From positions 1-64,000 of the forward strand of contig CAZKIP010000003.1 in NCBI GenBank assembly GCA_964552945.1: a DNA stretch of 64,000 nucleotides, read 5' to 3'. This DNA is from CAZEAB01 sp964552945 (GTDB taxonomy: Archaea; Nanobdellota; Nanobdellia; Woesearchaeales; GW2011-AR9). Both the position numbers and the translations under genes were made by a program. Below, piece by piece: positions 33,542-42,815 of the stretch (positions within the stretch are counted from its first letter, which is position 1; every line of letters starts with the position of its first letter). The notes below the pieces were generated by a model. The model had not been told where the DNA came from. It ran no database searches and saw only the letters and a list, made by a program, of their open reading frames with translations.

Positions 33542-35055
33542 TGAAGATTTTAATAACTGGAGCCACTGGCTTTGTGGGAAGACATTTAGTAAAAAGGCTT
33601 TCCAATCATGAACTTGTTGTTATTGGTCGTAAGAATATTTTTGACGATAAAGTTAATTTTGTTGAGCATGACCTTCTTCTTTCAGTTGGAGATAATACTA
33701 GAGAGAAGATAGGAGATGTAGATGCGGTTGTCCATTTAGCTGCTTTAATGCCCAATAAGATGGGCTCTTCTGAAGCTTCTATAATTGATTTAAATTTGAA
33801 AATAACTTCTAATTTAGTTTCGCTTTTTGATGGAATAAAGAAACCAGAATTGTTTGTTTTTGGAAGTTCAGTTGATGTTTATCCAAATAGCTCTTCTTTC
33901 ATAGATGAAGATAATTTGGTTGAACCAGAGAGTGATTATGCTAGAAGTAAATTGCTTTGTGAGAATCTTTTAATTGAAAAAATAAAAGAATGGCAAGAAG
34001 CCAAGTTATGCATTTTAAGAATTGCTCATGTATATGGTAAGAACGATACCAACAGGAAAGCGTTGGACATTTTTGTAGATAATACTCTTTCTTCCGAGAT
34101 GATTAAGATTTTTGGAGATGGAAGTGATAAAAGGACTTACATTTACGTTGAAGATTTGGTTAATGGAATTGAGAAAGTTTTGGAACAAAAAGTAGAAGGA
34201 ACGTTTAATCTTGCGGGAGATAGAGCTTATTCTTTGTTAGAGTTGGTGGAGGTAGTTTCAAGAATTATTTCCAAAGAACAGAACATTATTTTTCTTCCAA
34301 TTAAAAAACCTAAAAGAGATTCTTTGATTAAAATTGATAAAGCAAGAGAAGGGTTTGGTTATAATCCTTCAGTCAATTTAGTAGAAGGGATTAGTAGATT
34401 GGTGAAACATAAACAACCAACCATATTCTTTGATTTAGATGGTCCAATATTGGATGTTAAGAAAAGATATTATAAAATATATAGAGAATTTGTTGATAAC
34501 TCTGGAGGCAAGGTTTTACCTTTAGAAGAATATTGGTCTCTTAAAAAAGATAAAGTTAAGTTGAAAGAGTTGTTAATGAGAAGTAATTGTTTTGGGAAAG
34601 ATGAAGAGTATAAGTTATATCTTAGTAGCTTTAGAGAAACTTCTCGTAACCTTAAATTGGATGAATTACAGGAAGGAGTTGTTGATTTGTTGTATTATTT
34701 GAAGAAAAGGTATAATCTTTATTTGTTAACTTTAAGAAGAAAAAAGGAACCTTTAATGGAACAATTAGGAGAGTTAGGATTACTTGGTTTCTTTAATGAT
34801 GTCCTAACTGGGTTCAAAGACGAGGAGAGATTTAAAATTAAAGTTGGTTTAATCAAAAGTAAGGGATTGGATTCTAAGAAAGGAATTATTATTGGTGATA
34901 CTGAAACCGAGATTAATGCTGCTAAGGAACTTAGTTTTGAAAGTATTGCTATTTCTAATGGAATTCGTAGTGGAGAGTTTTTGGAAGAAGCAGGGATGGT
35001 CTGTAAGGATATTAAAGAATTGAGTTATTATTTTACGAAAACTAATGAATCATAA
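33541..35055 (+). CDS. NAD-dependent epimerase-HAD hydrolase fusion
   Basis: 504-aa fusion. Residues 1-285 are an extended SDR: ITGATGFVGRHLV (5-17), FGSSVDVY with the catalytic Ser, and YARSK with Tyr133 and Lys137. From about 293 a haloacid-dehalogenase domain follows: FFDLDGPILDV with Asp298 and Asp300 (motif I), LLTLRRKKEPL (motif II region) and GIIIGDTETEINAA (motif IV). Such phosphatases commonly act on sugar phosphates. It is translationally coupled to the oxidoreductase-ATP-grasp fusion, so four activities are encoded by two adjacent genes, presumably for one modified sugar. Confidence 0.8.
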   Translation: MKILITGATGFVGRHLVKRLSNHELVVIGRKNIFDDKVNFVEHDLLLSVGDNTREKIGDVDAVVHLAALMPNKMGSSEASIIDLNLKITSNLVSLFDGIKKPELFVFGSSVDVYPNSSSFIDEDNLVEPESDYARSKLLCENLLIEKIKEWQEAKLCILRIAHVYGKNDTNRKALDIFVDNTLSSEMIKIFGDGSDKRTYIYVEDLVNGIEKVLEQKVEGTFNLAGDRAYSLLELVEVVSRIISKEQNIIFLPIKKPKRDSLIKIDKAREGFGYNPSVNLVEGISRLVKHKQPTIFFDLDGPILDVKKRYYKIYREFVDNSGGKVLPLEEYWSLKKDKVKLKELLMRSNCFGKDEEYKLYLSSFRETSRNLKLDELQEGVVDLLYYLKKRYNLYLLTLRRKKEPLMEQLGELGLLGFFNDVLTGFKDEERFKIKVGLIKSKGLDSKKGIIIGDTETEINAAKELSFESIAISNGIRSGEFLEEAGMVCKDIKELSYYFTKTNES

Positions 35056-35057
35056 AC

Positions 35058-35065
35058 TATATAAA
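35058..35065 (+). promoter_or_regulatory. TATA box for the DegT aminotransferase operon
   Basis: A perfect TATATAAA is centred 26.5 bases before the ATG at 35088, which decides between this ATG and an upstream TTG at 35073. Confidence 0.6.
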
Positions 35066-35087
35066 TCAAGTTTTGTCTTTTTACGAG

Positions 35088-36197
35088 ATGAAAATACCTC
35101 TTGTGGACTTAAAATCTCAGTACATATCTATAAAACCAGAGATTGATGAAGCCATTCAAAAGATTCTTGACAATACAAGTTTTATCATGGGTTCTCCAGT
35201 TGAAGATTTTGAAAAGAATTTAGCTGAGTTTTGTAATTGTCAAAAAGCTATAGGAACCAGTAGTGGGACTTCAGCTTTATTTCTAGCTTTGAAAGCTTAT
35301 GGAATCAAGAAAGGAGATGAAGTAATTACAGTGCCAAATAGTTTTATCGCAACTGCCGAAGCCATTGTTCATTGTGGAGCTACACCAGTTTTTGTTGATA
35401 TTAATGAAAAGACAATGCTTATTGATGTTTCAAAAATTAATGAAAAGATTACTTCAAGGACAAAGGCTATAATTCCAGTACATCTTTATGGACAGATTTG
35501 TGATATGGACCCACTTATGGAGATAGCTAAAGAGAATGGTTTGGCAGTAATAGAAGATGCAGCTCAAGCAATCGGAGCGACGTATAAAGGTAGAACTATC
35601 CCAATCTCAGAAACTGCAACATTCAGTTTTTTCCCTGCAAAAAATTTGGGAGCATATGGAGATGCAGGTGGAGTTGTTACCAACAATTCAGAGATTGCAG
35701 ATAAAATCTTTAAACTTAGAAATCATGGAAGAGTAAGAAAATATGAAAGTGATAGTATCGGTTATGGAGCAAGATTAGATGCATTACAAGCAGCTGTCTT
35801 AAATGTGAAATTGAATCATCTTTCAGGTTGGCTGCAAAAAAGAAGAGATAATGCAGCTAAATATTCTCAATCTTTGCAAGATGTTGAGGGGGTTAGAATT
35901 ACGCACGAAGAAGATTATGGAGAAAAAACTTATTATATGTATGTGATAAGAACTAATAGAAGAAATGAACTTTTTGAAAAGTTGAAAGAAAAAGAGATTG
36001 CCTGCGGAATTCATTATCCAGTTCCATTACATTTACAAACCGCTTTATCTTTCTTAGGATATCAGGTGGGAGATTTTCCTGTTACGGAAAAAGCATCAAG
36101 AGAAATATTATCTATACCAATGTTTCCTGAGCTTTCATCTGAGCAAATAGAAAAAGTGAGTAGTTCAATTAAGGAAGTGATGAAAAATGATTCATAA
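35088..36197 (+). CDS. DegT/DnrJ/EryC1/StrS aminotransferase (ArnB-like)
   Basis: PLP-dependent sugar aminotransferase of 369 aa. It begins IPLVDLKSQYISIKPEID, has GTSSGTSALFLAL for phosphate binding, VIEDAAQAIGATY with the ring-stacking and Asp residues, and FSFFPAKNLGAYGDAGG with the Schiff-base Lys185. This subfamily aminates NDP-4-keto (ArnB) or 3-keto sugars; C4 or C3 cannot be told. The upstream TTG is rejected because of the TATA spacing. It overlaps the following SDR gene by 11 bases, so the two probably act in sequence on an NDP-sugar. Confidence 0.85.
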   Translation: MKIPLVDLKSQYISIKPEIDEAIQKILDNTSFIMGSPVEDFEKNLAEFCNCQKAIGTSSGTSALFLALKAYGIKKGDEVITVPNSFIATAEAIVHCGATPVFVDINEKTMLIDVSKINEKITSRTKAIIPVHLYGQICDMDPLMEIAKENGLAVIEDAAQAIGATYKGRTIPISETATFSFFPAKNLGAYGDAGGVVTNNSEIADKIFKLRNHGRVRKYESDSIGYGARLDALQAAVLNVKLNHLSGWLQKRRDNAAKYSQSLQDVEGVRITHEEDYGEKTYYMYVIRTNRRNELFEKLKEKEIACGIHYPVPLHLQTALSFLGYQVGDFPVTEKASREILSIPMFPELSSEQIEKVSSSIKEVMKNDS

Positions 36198-37167
36198 TAA
36201 AAATATGTTTAACAATAAAGTTGTTCTTGTTACAGGTGGAGCGGGGTTTATTGGGAGCCACATAGTTGACAGATGTCTTGATCTTGGTGCAGAAAAAGTA
36301 ATTAGTTTTGATAATAAAATTGGAACCATCCTTAACAATCATGCTCACTTAGATATGAATGATAAATTTAAGTTTGTGAAAGGAGATATTACCAAAGCTG
36401 AAGAGATAAAACCTTCTGTAGAAGAAGCAGATTTTATTTTTAGTGAAGCGACTTCCAAGCAAGTTATGAGCTTGAAAAATCCTCTCCTTGATGTAGAAAT
36501 CAATGCTTTTGGTAATTTACAACTTTTGGAATTGATCAGAAATAGTTCTAACAATCCTAGAATCGTTCATGCTTCTACCGGATCAGTTTTTGGAGATTCA
36601 ACAATTCCTTATAACGATTTTACAAGTATGAAAAAACCGGCAACTGTTTATGGAATAAATAAGTTGGCTGCTGAACATTATCATCTTCTTTATACTAAAG
36701 AACATGGAATCCGTTCTTCCATAGTTAGGTATTACCACGTTTTTGGTCCTAGGCAGGTTGGTAAAGCGGGAGTAATCAATATTTTTCTTTCCAGAGTTTT
36801 GAATGGGTTAGCTCCAAAAATTTGTGGGACCGGAGAAGCTTTACGTTGTTTTACTTATGTTAGAGATTCAGCAGATGCAAATTTTTTAATAGCTCAATCA
36901 AATAATACTATTGGAAAAAGGTATAATGCTGCTTCTAAAACTAGAATGACCGTTTTAGAATTGGCCAACAAAATTATTTCTAAGTATGGTCCTCCAGAAA
37001 TGAAACCAGAGTTCATAGAATCGAGAAGGGGAGAAGTTTTGAAGCCGGTGCCAGATACTAAACCTATTGAGGAGCTAGGGTTTAAGGAAACTTTAACCTT
37101 TGATGAAGGGTTAGATTTAAGTAAAAAGTGGATATCAGAAGATATGGAAAATAGGTCCTGGTATTAA
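36187..37167 (+). CDS. NAD-dependent sugar epimerase/decarboxylase (extended SDR)
   Basis: Extended SDR of 326 aa. VVLVTGGAGFIGSHIVDRCL binds NAD, SFDN is the acidic end of strand 2, HASTGSVFG carries the Thr/Ser, and VYGINKLAAEHYH is the Tyr-x3-Lys site. VRYYHVFGPRQ is shared with the UDP-glucuronate decarboxylase and 4-epimerase branches. It overlaps the DegT gene. With UDP-glucose dehydrogenase present at 7.4 kb, a UDP-glucuronate-derived 4-keto pentose is an attractive but unproven substrate or product. Confidence 0.8.
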   Translation: MIHNKNMFNNKVVLVTGGAGFIGSHIVDRCLDLGAEKVISFDNKIGTILNNHAHLDMNDKFKFVKGDITKAEEIKPSVEEADFIFSEATSKQVMSLKNPLLDVEINAFGNLQLLELIRNSSNNPRIVHASTGSVFGDSTIPYNDFTSMKKPATVYGINKLAAEHYHLLYTKEHGIRSSIVRYYHVFGPRQVGKAGVINIFLSRVLNGLAPKICGTGEALRCFTYVRDSADANFLIAQSNNTIGKRYNAASKTRMTVLELANKIISKYGPPEMKPEFIESRRGEVLKPVPDTKPIEELGFKETLTFDEGLDLSKKWISEDMENRSWY

Positions 37168-37168
37168 T

Positions 37169-37543
37169 ATGAATAAAAAAAAGTCAATCATTGCAATTTT
37201 ACTGGCAACTTTTTTTATTTCTATGGCTCAAATATTTTTTAAAATTGGTTCACAATCTCTCAATTATGAATGGAGTAGTTTTGTTTTTAATTTACCCCTA
37301 TTTTTTGGTTTCTCTTCATATGCAGTAGGAGCAGTTCTTGTAATTCTCGCTATAAAAGGAAATGCGCTTACAATAATTTATCCAATAGTAACTTCAAGTT
37401 ATGTTTGGGTTTTCTTAATTTCGGTTTATTATTTTGATGAAATATTTAGCTTGTCTAAAATATTGGGAATTTTAATGATCGTATTGGGAATAATTATTAT
37501 TAACGTTGAGAAAAAGTCGCCGGTGGTGAGTCTTCATGACTGA
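37169..37543 (+). CDS. Small EamA/SMR-type transporter subunit (ArnE/F-like)
   Basis: 124 aa with four membrane spans (SIIAILLATFFISMAQIFF, LFFGFSSYAVGAVLVILAI, TIIYPIVTSSYVWVFLISVYY, ILGILMIVLGIIIIN). It has one EamA half repeat, like SMR and ArnE/ArnF proteins. Followed by a second, similar small gene with an 8-base overlap, so the two probably form a heterodimer. The position between sugar-modifying enzymes and an ArnC-like GT2 suggests a flippase for a polyprenyl-phosphate sugar. Confidence 0.75.
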   Translation: MNKKKSIIAILLATFFISMAQIFFKIGSQSLNYEWSSFVFNLPLFFGFSSYAVGAVLVILAIKGNALTIIYPIVTSSYVWVFLISVYYFDEIFSLSKILGILMIVLGIIIINVEKKSPVVSLHD

Positions 37544-37880
37544 GTTATGGGCGATAAGCGTGGTACTTTTTGCAGGAATTTTCGGAGGATTGGCTCCCGT
37601 TTATTTGAAGAAGGGAGCAGATATCTTTGATTTTTTCAATTTGAAGGCTTATCGGAATATTGCTATTGGTTTGTCTATTTATTTCTTGGGAACTTCTGCT
37701 TATGTGTATGCTTTAACTGCTGGAGAATTATCTGTTCTTTATCCTTTGGTGGGGCTATCTTACATTTGGACTTATTTTTATTCCATGATTTTTTTGAAAG
37801 AGAAGATATCTTCTTCTAAATGGATGGGGATTATTCTAGTGGTTATTGGGGTGGCTCTGGTTAGTATTCCTAATGTTTGA
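37536..37880 (+). CDS. Small EamA/SMR-type transporter subunit (ArnE/F-like)
   Basis: 114 aa with four membrane spans. VLFAGIFGGLAPVYLKKGAD, AIGLSIYFLGTSAYVYALTA and LSVLYPLVGLSYIWTYFY follow the same pattern as the upstream gene, including the conserved YP(L/I)V motif. The overlap with the partner gene argues for balanced synthesis of a heterodimer. Last gene before a fresh promoter. Confidence 0.75.
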   Translation: MTELWAISVVLFAGIFGGLAPVYLKKGADIFDFFNLKAYRNIAIGLSIYFLGTSAYVYALTAGELSVLYPLVGLSYIWTYFYSMIFLKEKISSSKWMGIILVVIGVALVSIPNV

Positions 37881-37942
37881 GAGTTGGGAAGATTCCCTTA
37901 TATGAACAAACCACCTCTAATTTAAGAACTGAAATCACAAAT

Positions 37943-37950
37943 ATTTATAA
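37943..37950 (+). promoter_or_regulatory. TATA box for the ArnC-like gene operon
   Basis: ATTTATAA is centred about 27 bases before the ATG at 37974. Confidence 0.5.
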
Positions 37951-37973
37951 TAAGTGACTAAAAGTTCAAAATT

Positions 37974-38900
37974 ATGTTTAAAGAAAGAATAAGCGTGGTA
38001 GCTCCAGCCTACAATGAACAAGGATGCATCAAGGAATTCGTAGAAAGAGTCTACGCTACCTTAAAAAGTAACAATTTAAAAGGAGAAATTCTAGTTGTGA
38101 ACGATTGTAGCAAAGATAGAACCCTTCCTATTCTAAAAGAATTGCAAAAAGACATTCCAATTCTAAAAATAGTTTCCCATAGAATGAATAGAGGTTTAAC
38201 CTCTGCCATGATTACAGGTATTGAAAATGCAGCGGAAGAATACATCGTTTTCTTATCCTCGGATTTAGAATCTCATCCAGAGGAAGATATCCCTAAATTG
38301 CTTGCTCCAATAAACGATGGTTATGATCTTGTAGTTGGTTGGAGGACCAATAGAAGACAAGGGTTTCTAAAAACAGTTATTTCTAAATTTTTCAATCTAT
38401 TATCAAGCAAATTGTTTGATGTCCATGTCCATGATTTGGGATGGGTGAAAGCTTTCAAAAAAGACATTTATTACAATGTTGAAGCATTAAGATCAGATTG
38501 GCATCGCTTTTTTGTTATTTTGGCATCAAACCAAGGATATAAAATAAAAGAAGTTCCTACAAGATTTTATCCTAGAAAATCGGGAAAATCAAGTTATGGT
38601 TTAGTTGGATTGAAAAGACTCCCTGGAGGATTTTTTGATTTGTTAGTTGTTAAATTTCTTTCTTCATTTTCAAAGAAACCAATGCATATTTTTGGTTTAC
38701 TAGGTTTACTAATGCTGTTTTTTGGATTCATTTCAGGATTATATCTTCTTTATCTGAACTATATTGTCTTTGGTTCAGTTATGGATAGAATCCCTTTAAT
38801 TATGTTAACAATTTTATTATTTTTGACAGGATTACAACTTTTTGCAATGGGTTTTCTGGCAGAATTAATTGTTTCTGTTAGTGAACGTAAAAAAAGGTAA
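37974..38900 (+). CDS. GT2 polyprenyl-phosphate sugar transferase (ArnC/GtrB-like)
   Basis: 308 aa. Catalytic part: ISVVAPAYNEQGCIKEFV, VVNDCSKDRTLPIL, VFLSSDLESHPEEDI at the DxD position (SDLE, a common variant), LVVGWRTNRRQ and RKSGKSSYGL before the first span. Two C-terminal spans (HIFGLLGLLMLFFGFISGLYL and IPLIMLTILLFLTGLQLFAMGFL) place it on the inner membrane face. It loads a sugar onto a polyprenyl phosphate, matching the small flippase pair upstream and the GT-C proteins nearby. Confidence 0.85.
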   Translation: MFKERISVVAPAYNEQGCIKEFVERVYATLKSNNLKGEILVVNDCSKDRTLPILKELQKDIPILKIVSHRMNRGLTSAMITGIENAAEEYIVFLSSDLESHPEEDIPKLLAPINDGYDLVVGWRTNRRQGFLKTVISKFFNLLSSKLFDVHVHDLGWVKAFKKDIYYNVEALRSDWHRFFVILASNQGYKIKEVPTRFYPRKSGKSSYGLVGLKRLPGGFFDLLVVKFLSSFSKKPMHIFGLLGLLMLFFGFISGLYLLYLNYIVFGSVMDRIPLIMLTILLFLTGLQLFAMGFLAELIVSVSERKKR

Positions 38901-38906
38901 ATTATC

Positions 38907-40811
38907 ATGTGTGGAATTACTGGGTTTTATGGATTAGAAAATAAGGAATTACTTAGAAGAATGTCTAAGGTAATTACTCATCGAGGTCCCGATGGGAAGG
39001 GTTATTTCACAGATGGAAAAGTTTCCTTAGCTCATAGAAGATTAAGCATCATTGATTTGGAATCTGGTCAGCAACCAATGTTTAATGAAGATGAATCTGT
39101 TGTAATTACATTTAATGGAGAAATTTACAATTTTAAAGAATTAAGAAAAAAATTAGAAGGTAAACACCAATTTAAAACTAAATGTGACACCGAAGTAATA
39201 ATTCATGCTTATGAGGAGTATGGATTTGATTGTGTCAAACATCTTAATGGAATGTTTGCTTTTGCAATTTGGGATAAAAATAAGAAAATCCTTTTTCTAG
39301 CCAGAGATAGGTTGGGGATAAAACCATTGTATTATTATTATGACAATGAAAAATTCCTTTTTTCTTCAGAGATTAAATCTATTTTACAGGATGATTCGAT
39401 TAAGAGAGAAGTAAATGAAGAGGCTTTAATTGATTATTTTACTTTTCAAAATATTGTTGATGAGAAAACTTTATTCAAAGGAATAAAAACTCTCCTCCCT
39501 GGGAATTATTTAGTAGTTGATGAAAAAGGATTATCTACACATCAATATTGGGATGCTTCCTATAAGAAAGAATTTTTGAAAAATAAAAATAGTAAAAATA
39601 ATTACAAGGAATATTTACGTAAATTCAGTTCCGTTTTTAAAGAGTCCATGCAGAGACATTTGATAAGTGATGTTCCTTTAGGAACGTATTTGAGTGGTGG
39701 TTTTGATTCTGGTTCTGTTACAACTTTAGCTAGTGAGCTTAATAAGGAGCAATTAAAAACTTTTACCGGAACTTTCAAAGAAGGTGGGAAGTATGACGAA
39801 ACTAAATGTTCCAGAGAAGTTGCTAAAAAATCAGGAGCAGAGATTCATGAAGCATTAATTGAACCAAAACATTTTATCAAATATATGGAGAAAATTGTTT
39901 ATCATTTAGATGAACCAAAAGTTGGAATTCCTGCAATCTCACAATATATGGTTTCTAAATTGGTTTCAGAACATGTGAAAGTTGTTCTAACTGGACATGC
40001 AGGAGATGAATTGTTTGCAGGGTATCCTGTATACAAAGTTGCTTACCTCAAAGATTTAATTAAGAAGAATCCTTTAAATATTTTTAAGGCGTTAAGTTTG
40101 TTTAAACTTAGCGAGATTCCTAGAAGCCTTTACTTTATTGTATTTCCATTTTTTGATAAAGAAGTTAGGGAAGGAGTTTTTATTATGTTTAATGAAAGAC
40201 AGAGAAAAAAACTTTTTAATCCTAAATTTTATGCTAAGTATAAAAAATATTCGCCGGTTTCAACTATTGACAAATATGTTCAAGGGAAGAATTTAACATA
40301 TACTGACAAGGTTCAGCACCTATATCTAAAAACTTACCTTCCTTCTTTATTAGTTATTGAAGATAAGATGGGGATGGCACATTCCATAGAAGCAAGAACT
40401 CCTCTTTGTGACAATGAGTTAGTTGAGTATGCTACATCGATTTCTATGAAATATAAATTACATAATAACGAGTTGAAGTATATAATCAAAGAGTCAATGA
40501 AATCTAAGTTACCTTCTGTTTTATATTCCCAACCTAAGAAAGGTTTTCCTACACCATTTTCTTTGTGGGTTAGGGGGGAGTTAAAAGATTATTTATATGA
40601 TCTTCTTTTGGGAGAGAGAGCAAGAGCAAGGGATGTGTTTAATATGGATTATGTAAAAAGTCTTTTGGATAAACATTGTAATATTAAAAGAGACACTTTA
40701 TTTGATTTGGTTAACGCTGCTAGGATTTGGTCTTTAGTAAATATTGAATTGTGGTTTAGATTGTTTATTGATGGAGATGACATTAAGTTTAGTTTAGATA
40801 AACTTAAATAG
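38907..40811 (+). CDS. asnB: Asparagine synthase (glutamine-hydrolysing)
   Basis: 634-aa class II glutamine amidotransferase. The mature N-terminal Cys2 starts CGITGFYG, RGPDGKGYF and HRRLSIIDL follow, and FNGEIYNF completes the glutaminase domain. The synthetase domain has the pyrophosphate loop YLSGGFDSGSV (Phe replaces the common Leu) and VVLTGHAGDELFAGYP. Homologues in polysaccharide loci may amidate a uronic acid or another carboxylate instead of making free asparagine, which the setting between a GT2 gene and a GT-C protein makes plausible. It lies six bases after the GT2 stop. Confidence 0.85.
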   Translation: MCGITGFYGLENKELLRRMSKVITHRGPDGKGYFTDGKVSLAHRRLSIIDLESGQQPMFNEDESVVITFNGEIYNFKELRKKLEGKHQFKTKCDTEVIIHAYEEYGFDCVKHLNGMFAFAIWDKNKKILFLARDRLGIKPLYYYYDNEKFLFSSEIKSILQDDSIKREVNEEALIDYFTFQNIVDEKTLFKGIKTLLPGNYLVVDEKGLSTHQYWDASYKKEFLKNKNSKNNYKEYLRKFSSVFKESMQRHLISDVPLGTYLSGGFDSGSVTTLASELNKEQLKTFTGTFKEGGKYDETKCSREVAKKSGAEIHEALIEPKHFIKYMEKIVYHLDEPKVGIPAISQYMVSKLVSEHVKVVLTGHAGDELFAGYPVYKVAYLKDLIKKNPLNIFKALSLFKLSEIPRSLYFIVFPFFDKEVREGVFIMFNERQRKKLFNPKFYAKYKKYSPVSTIDKYVQGKNLTYTDKVQHLYLKTYLPSLLVIEDKMGMAHSIEARTPLCDNELVEYATSISMKYKLHNNELKYIIKESMKSKLPSVLYSQPKKGFPTPFSLWVRGELKDYLYDLLLGERARARDVFNMDYVKSLLDKHCNIKRDTLFDLVNAARIWSLVNIELWFRLFIDGDDIKFSLDKLK

Positions 40812-40831
40812 TATTATTTTACCTAAGTATC

Positions 40832-42790
40832 ATGGCTAGTATCATAACAATAATCCTTTTTTTTGTTTATCTATGGGGGCTAGGATTTACAGCAACCTAT
40901 TTTGTTAAGAGGAAAGATAAAGGTTTTGAAGGGTTCTTCGTAAATATAGCAATAGGATTGGGAGTCTTTCCAATTTTAGCAGTTTTTCTTAATTTTTTAA
41001 GAATTCCTTTGGATTGGAGAATCTTTTTATTTTTATCTTTAGCCTTTCCATTGTATCAACTTTATAAGAAATATGTTTCAAGTAAAAAAGAAAATAAATC
41101 TCTTCTTAACTTTTCATCTTTAAAGTTAACAAAAGCCAATTTATTTCTTTTGGTTGTTTTAAGCATTTTTCTGTTATCACTTTTTATGTATGCGAAAGGA
41201 GCTTTCAGTTATCCTTATTTAGAAGATGAAGACCCCTGGGGACATACGGTAGGAATGAAGTATGTTGCATTTGAAAAAGATGCGTATAATCCTCCTGGAT
41301 TAAAAGAGAGAAATTTAGAACAAATTTTATCTTACATGGACCCTTATCCTCCTGCTTATGATATTTTAATAGGGGTTCTTCATCAAACTTCTCCCAACTT
41401 AAATTGGACTGCAAAATTCTTCAACGCTTTAATAATTTCTTTAGGATTATTATTTTTCTATTTGTTTGCAAGTAGATTTATGGGAAGTAGAAAAAAAGCT
41501 ATATATGCCACCATTTTTCTTGCTGCTATACCTTCTTATCTAAGCCATTTTATTTGGGCTCATGCTCTTGTTGTTACGTTAATTTTTCCTACACTATATG
41601 CTTTTGATAGAATTAAGGAAGATAAAAAATGGGGGTATATTGCAGGAATTCTTGTAGCTAGTATTTGGGTAACTCAAATGGTTTCTCAACCAATTAAAAT
41701 TACAACAATTTTATTAATTTATGTAGTCGCTTATTCAATGATTTCTGGCAAATTTTTGAAGTACCACTTTGCTGCAATTTTTGGAGGAATGGCTTTGTCA
41801 TTTATTTGGTGGGGGGTGATAATTCAAAAACACACTCTTAAAGGTCTTACCTCTGCATGGGCATCTACATTGGTAGCGGAGGGAGGTTCAGCTGCAATAA
41901 CTTCTACATCAACAATTTTTGATAAAATAGGTTCAATAATTAAGCTTGTCACAGATCCAGGGGGGACGGCTTCGAGAGCGTATTCCTTTGGTGATTTCTT
42001 TTATGCGTCAAGTCAGAACATGATTAACAGCCCGATTGGAATAGGGGTAGTTTTATCCTTGTTAACTTTAATTGGTTTAGTATTTGTGCTTGTAAAATAT
42101 AAATCTTCGATTGTTGAAAGTAGGAACGCTTCTCTTTGCATTACTTTGTTTTGGTTAGTGTTTGGATTTTGGGCAGTATGTGGTGCTACATTCCCTATTT
42201 CTGTAGCAAAAGTTTCTTTTAGAGCTTGGCCGTTGTTAGCAATTCCACTTTCTTTAATCGCCGTAGAAGGACTTTATTTTCTAAGAGGATTATCAAAATC
42301 AAAAGCTTTTAAGATATTGGTGGTTGTGCTAGTTCTAGGCGGAGTTTTCTTAACTTCAGCGCAACAGAAATATGACCACAATACGATGATTTGGCCAACT
42401 TCTGGATCTTTCCAAGGAGATACTCAAGGTGCTTTAGAATACGGTGCTTGGTTTGAAACAATTCCAGATAATGCTAAAGTCTTTTTACTTGCTCCTCGAG
42501 ATAAAGTGGTTATTGGTTATGGAAAGTATAGTTGTATTTGGTGCACTGATATTGTAGATTTCCGAAAGAATATTCTTAATGAAGATGTAAAAACACTTCA
42601 CTCATTTTTGAAAAAGCATGAGTACGAATATTTTGTAATAAATCCCGCCATGGATTATAAATATTTAAGAAAGAAGTTTAATGGAACAGAGCAATTGCTT
42701 CCTCAACGTTATGATGAGATTGCTAAGTCTGGGTTATTTGTTCCTGTGCACCAGATTCCTAATAAGATGGTTGCTTTTAGAGTTCAATAG
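40832..42790 (+). CDS. STT3/AglB-like or other GT-C membrane protein
   Basis: 652 aa with about 12-13 membrane spans and a soluble C-terminal domain of about 130 residues. The first large loop has YPYLEDEDPWGHTVGMKYVA, resembling the DPWYH-type acidic motif of archaeal oligosaccharyltransferases. An exact WWDYG motif is not present; the closest stretch is FIWWGVIIQ inside a span. The tail contains FLLAPRDKVVIGYGKY and ends VAFRVQ. I call it a GT-C protein, with oligosaccharyl transfer as a hypothesis. Probably co-transcribed with asnB, 20 bases upstream. Confidence 0.65.
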   Translation: MASIITIILFFVYLWGLGFTATYFVKRKDKGFEGFFVNIAIGLGVFPILAVFLNFLRIPLDWRIFLFLSLAFPLYQLYKKYVSSKKENKSLLNFSSLKLTKANLFLLVVLSIFLLSLFMYAKGAFSYPYLEDEDPWGHTVGMKYVAFEKDAYNPPGLKERNLEQILSYMDPYPPAYDILIGVLHQTSPNLNWTAKFFNALIISLGLLFFYLFASRFMGSRKKAIYATIFLAAIPSYLSHFIWAHALVVTLIFPTLYAFDRIKEDKKWGYIAGILVASIWVTQMVSQPIKITTILLIYVVAYSMISGKFLKYHFAAIFGGMALSFIWWGVIIQKHTLKGLTSAWASTLVAEGGSAAITSTSTIFDKIGSIIKLVTDPGGTASRAYSFGDFFYASSQNMINSPIGIGVVLSLLTLIGLVFVLVKYKSSIVESRNASLCITLFWLVFGFWAVCGATFPISVAKVSFRAWPLLAIPLSLIAVEGLYFLRGLSKSKAFKILVVVLVLGGVFLTSAQQKYDHNTMIWPTSGSFQGDTQGALEYGAWFETIPDNAKVFLLAPRDKVVIGYGKYSCIWCTDIVDFRKNILNEDVKTLHSFLKKHEYEYFVINPAMDYKYLRKKFNGTEQLLPQRYDEIAKSGLFVPVHQIPNKMVAFRVQ

Positions 42791-42815
42791 GTGTTGATTA
42801 ATTTTGTAGAGAAAA

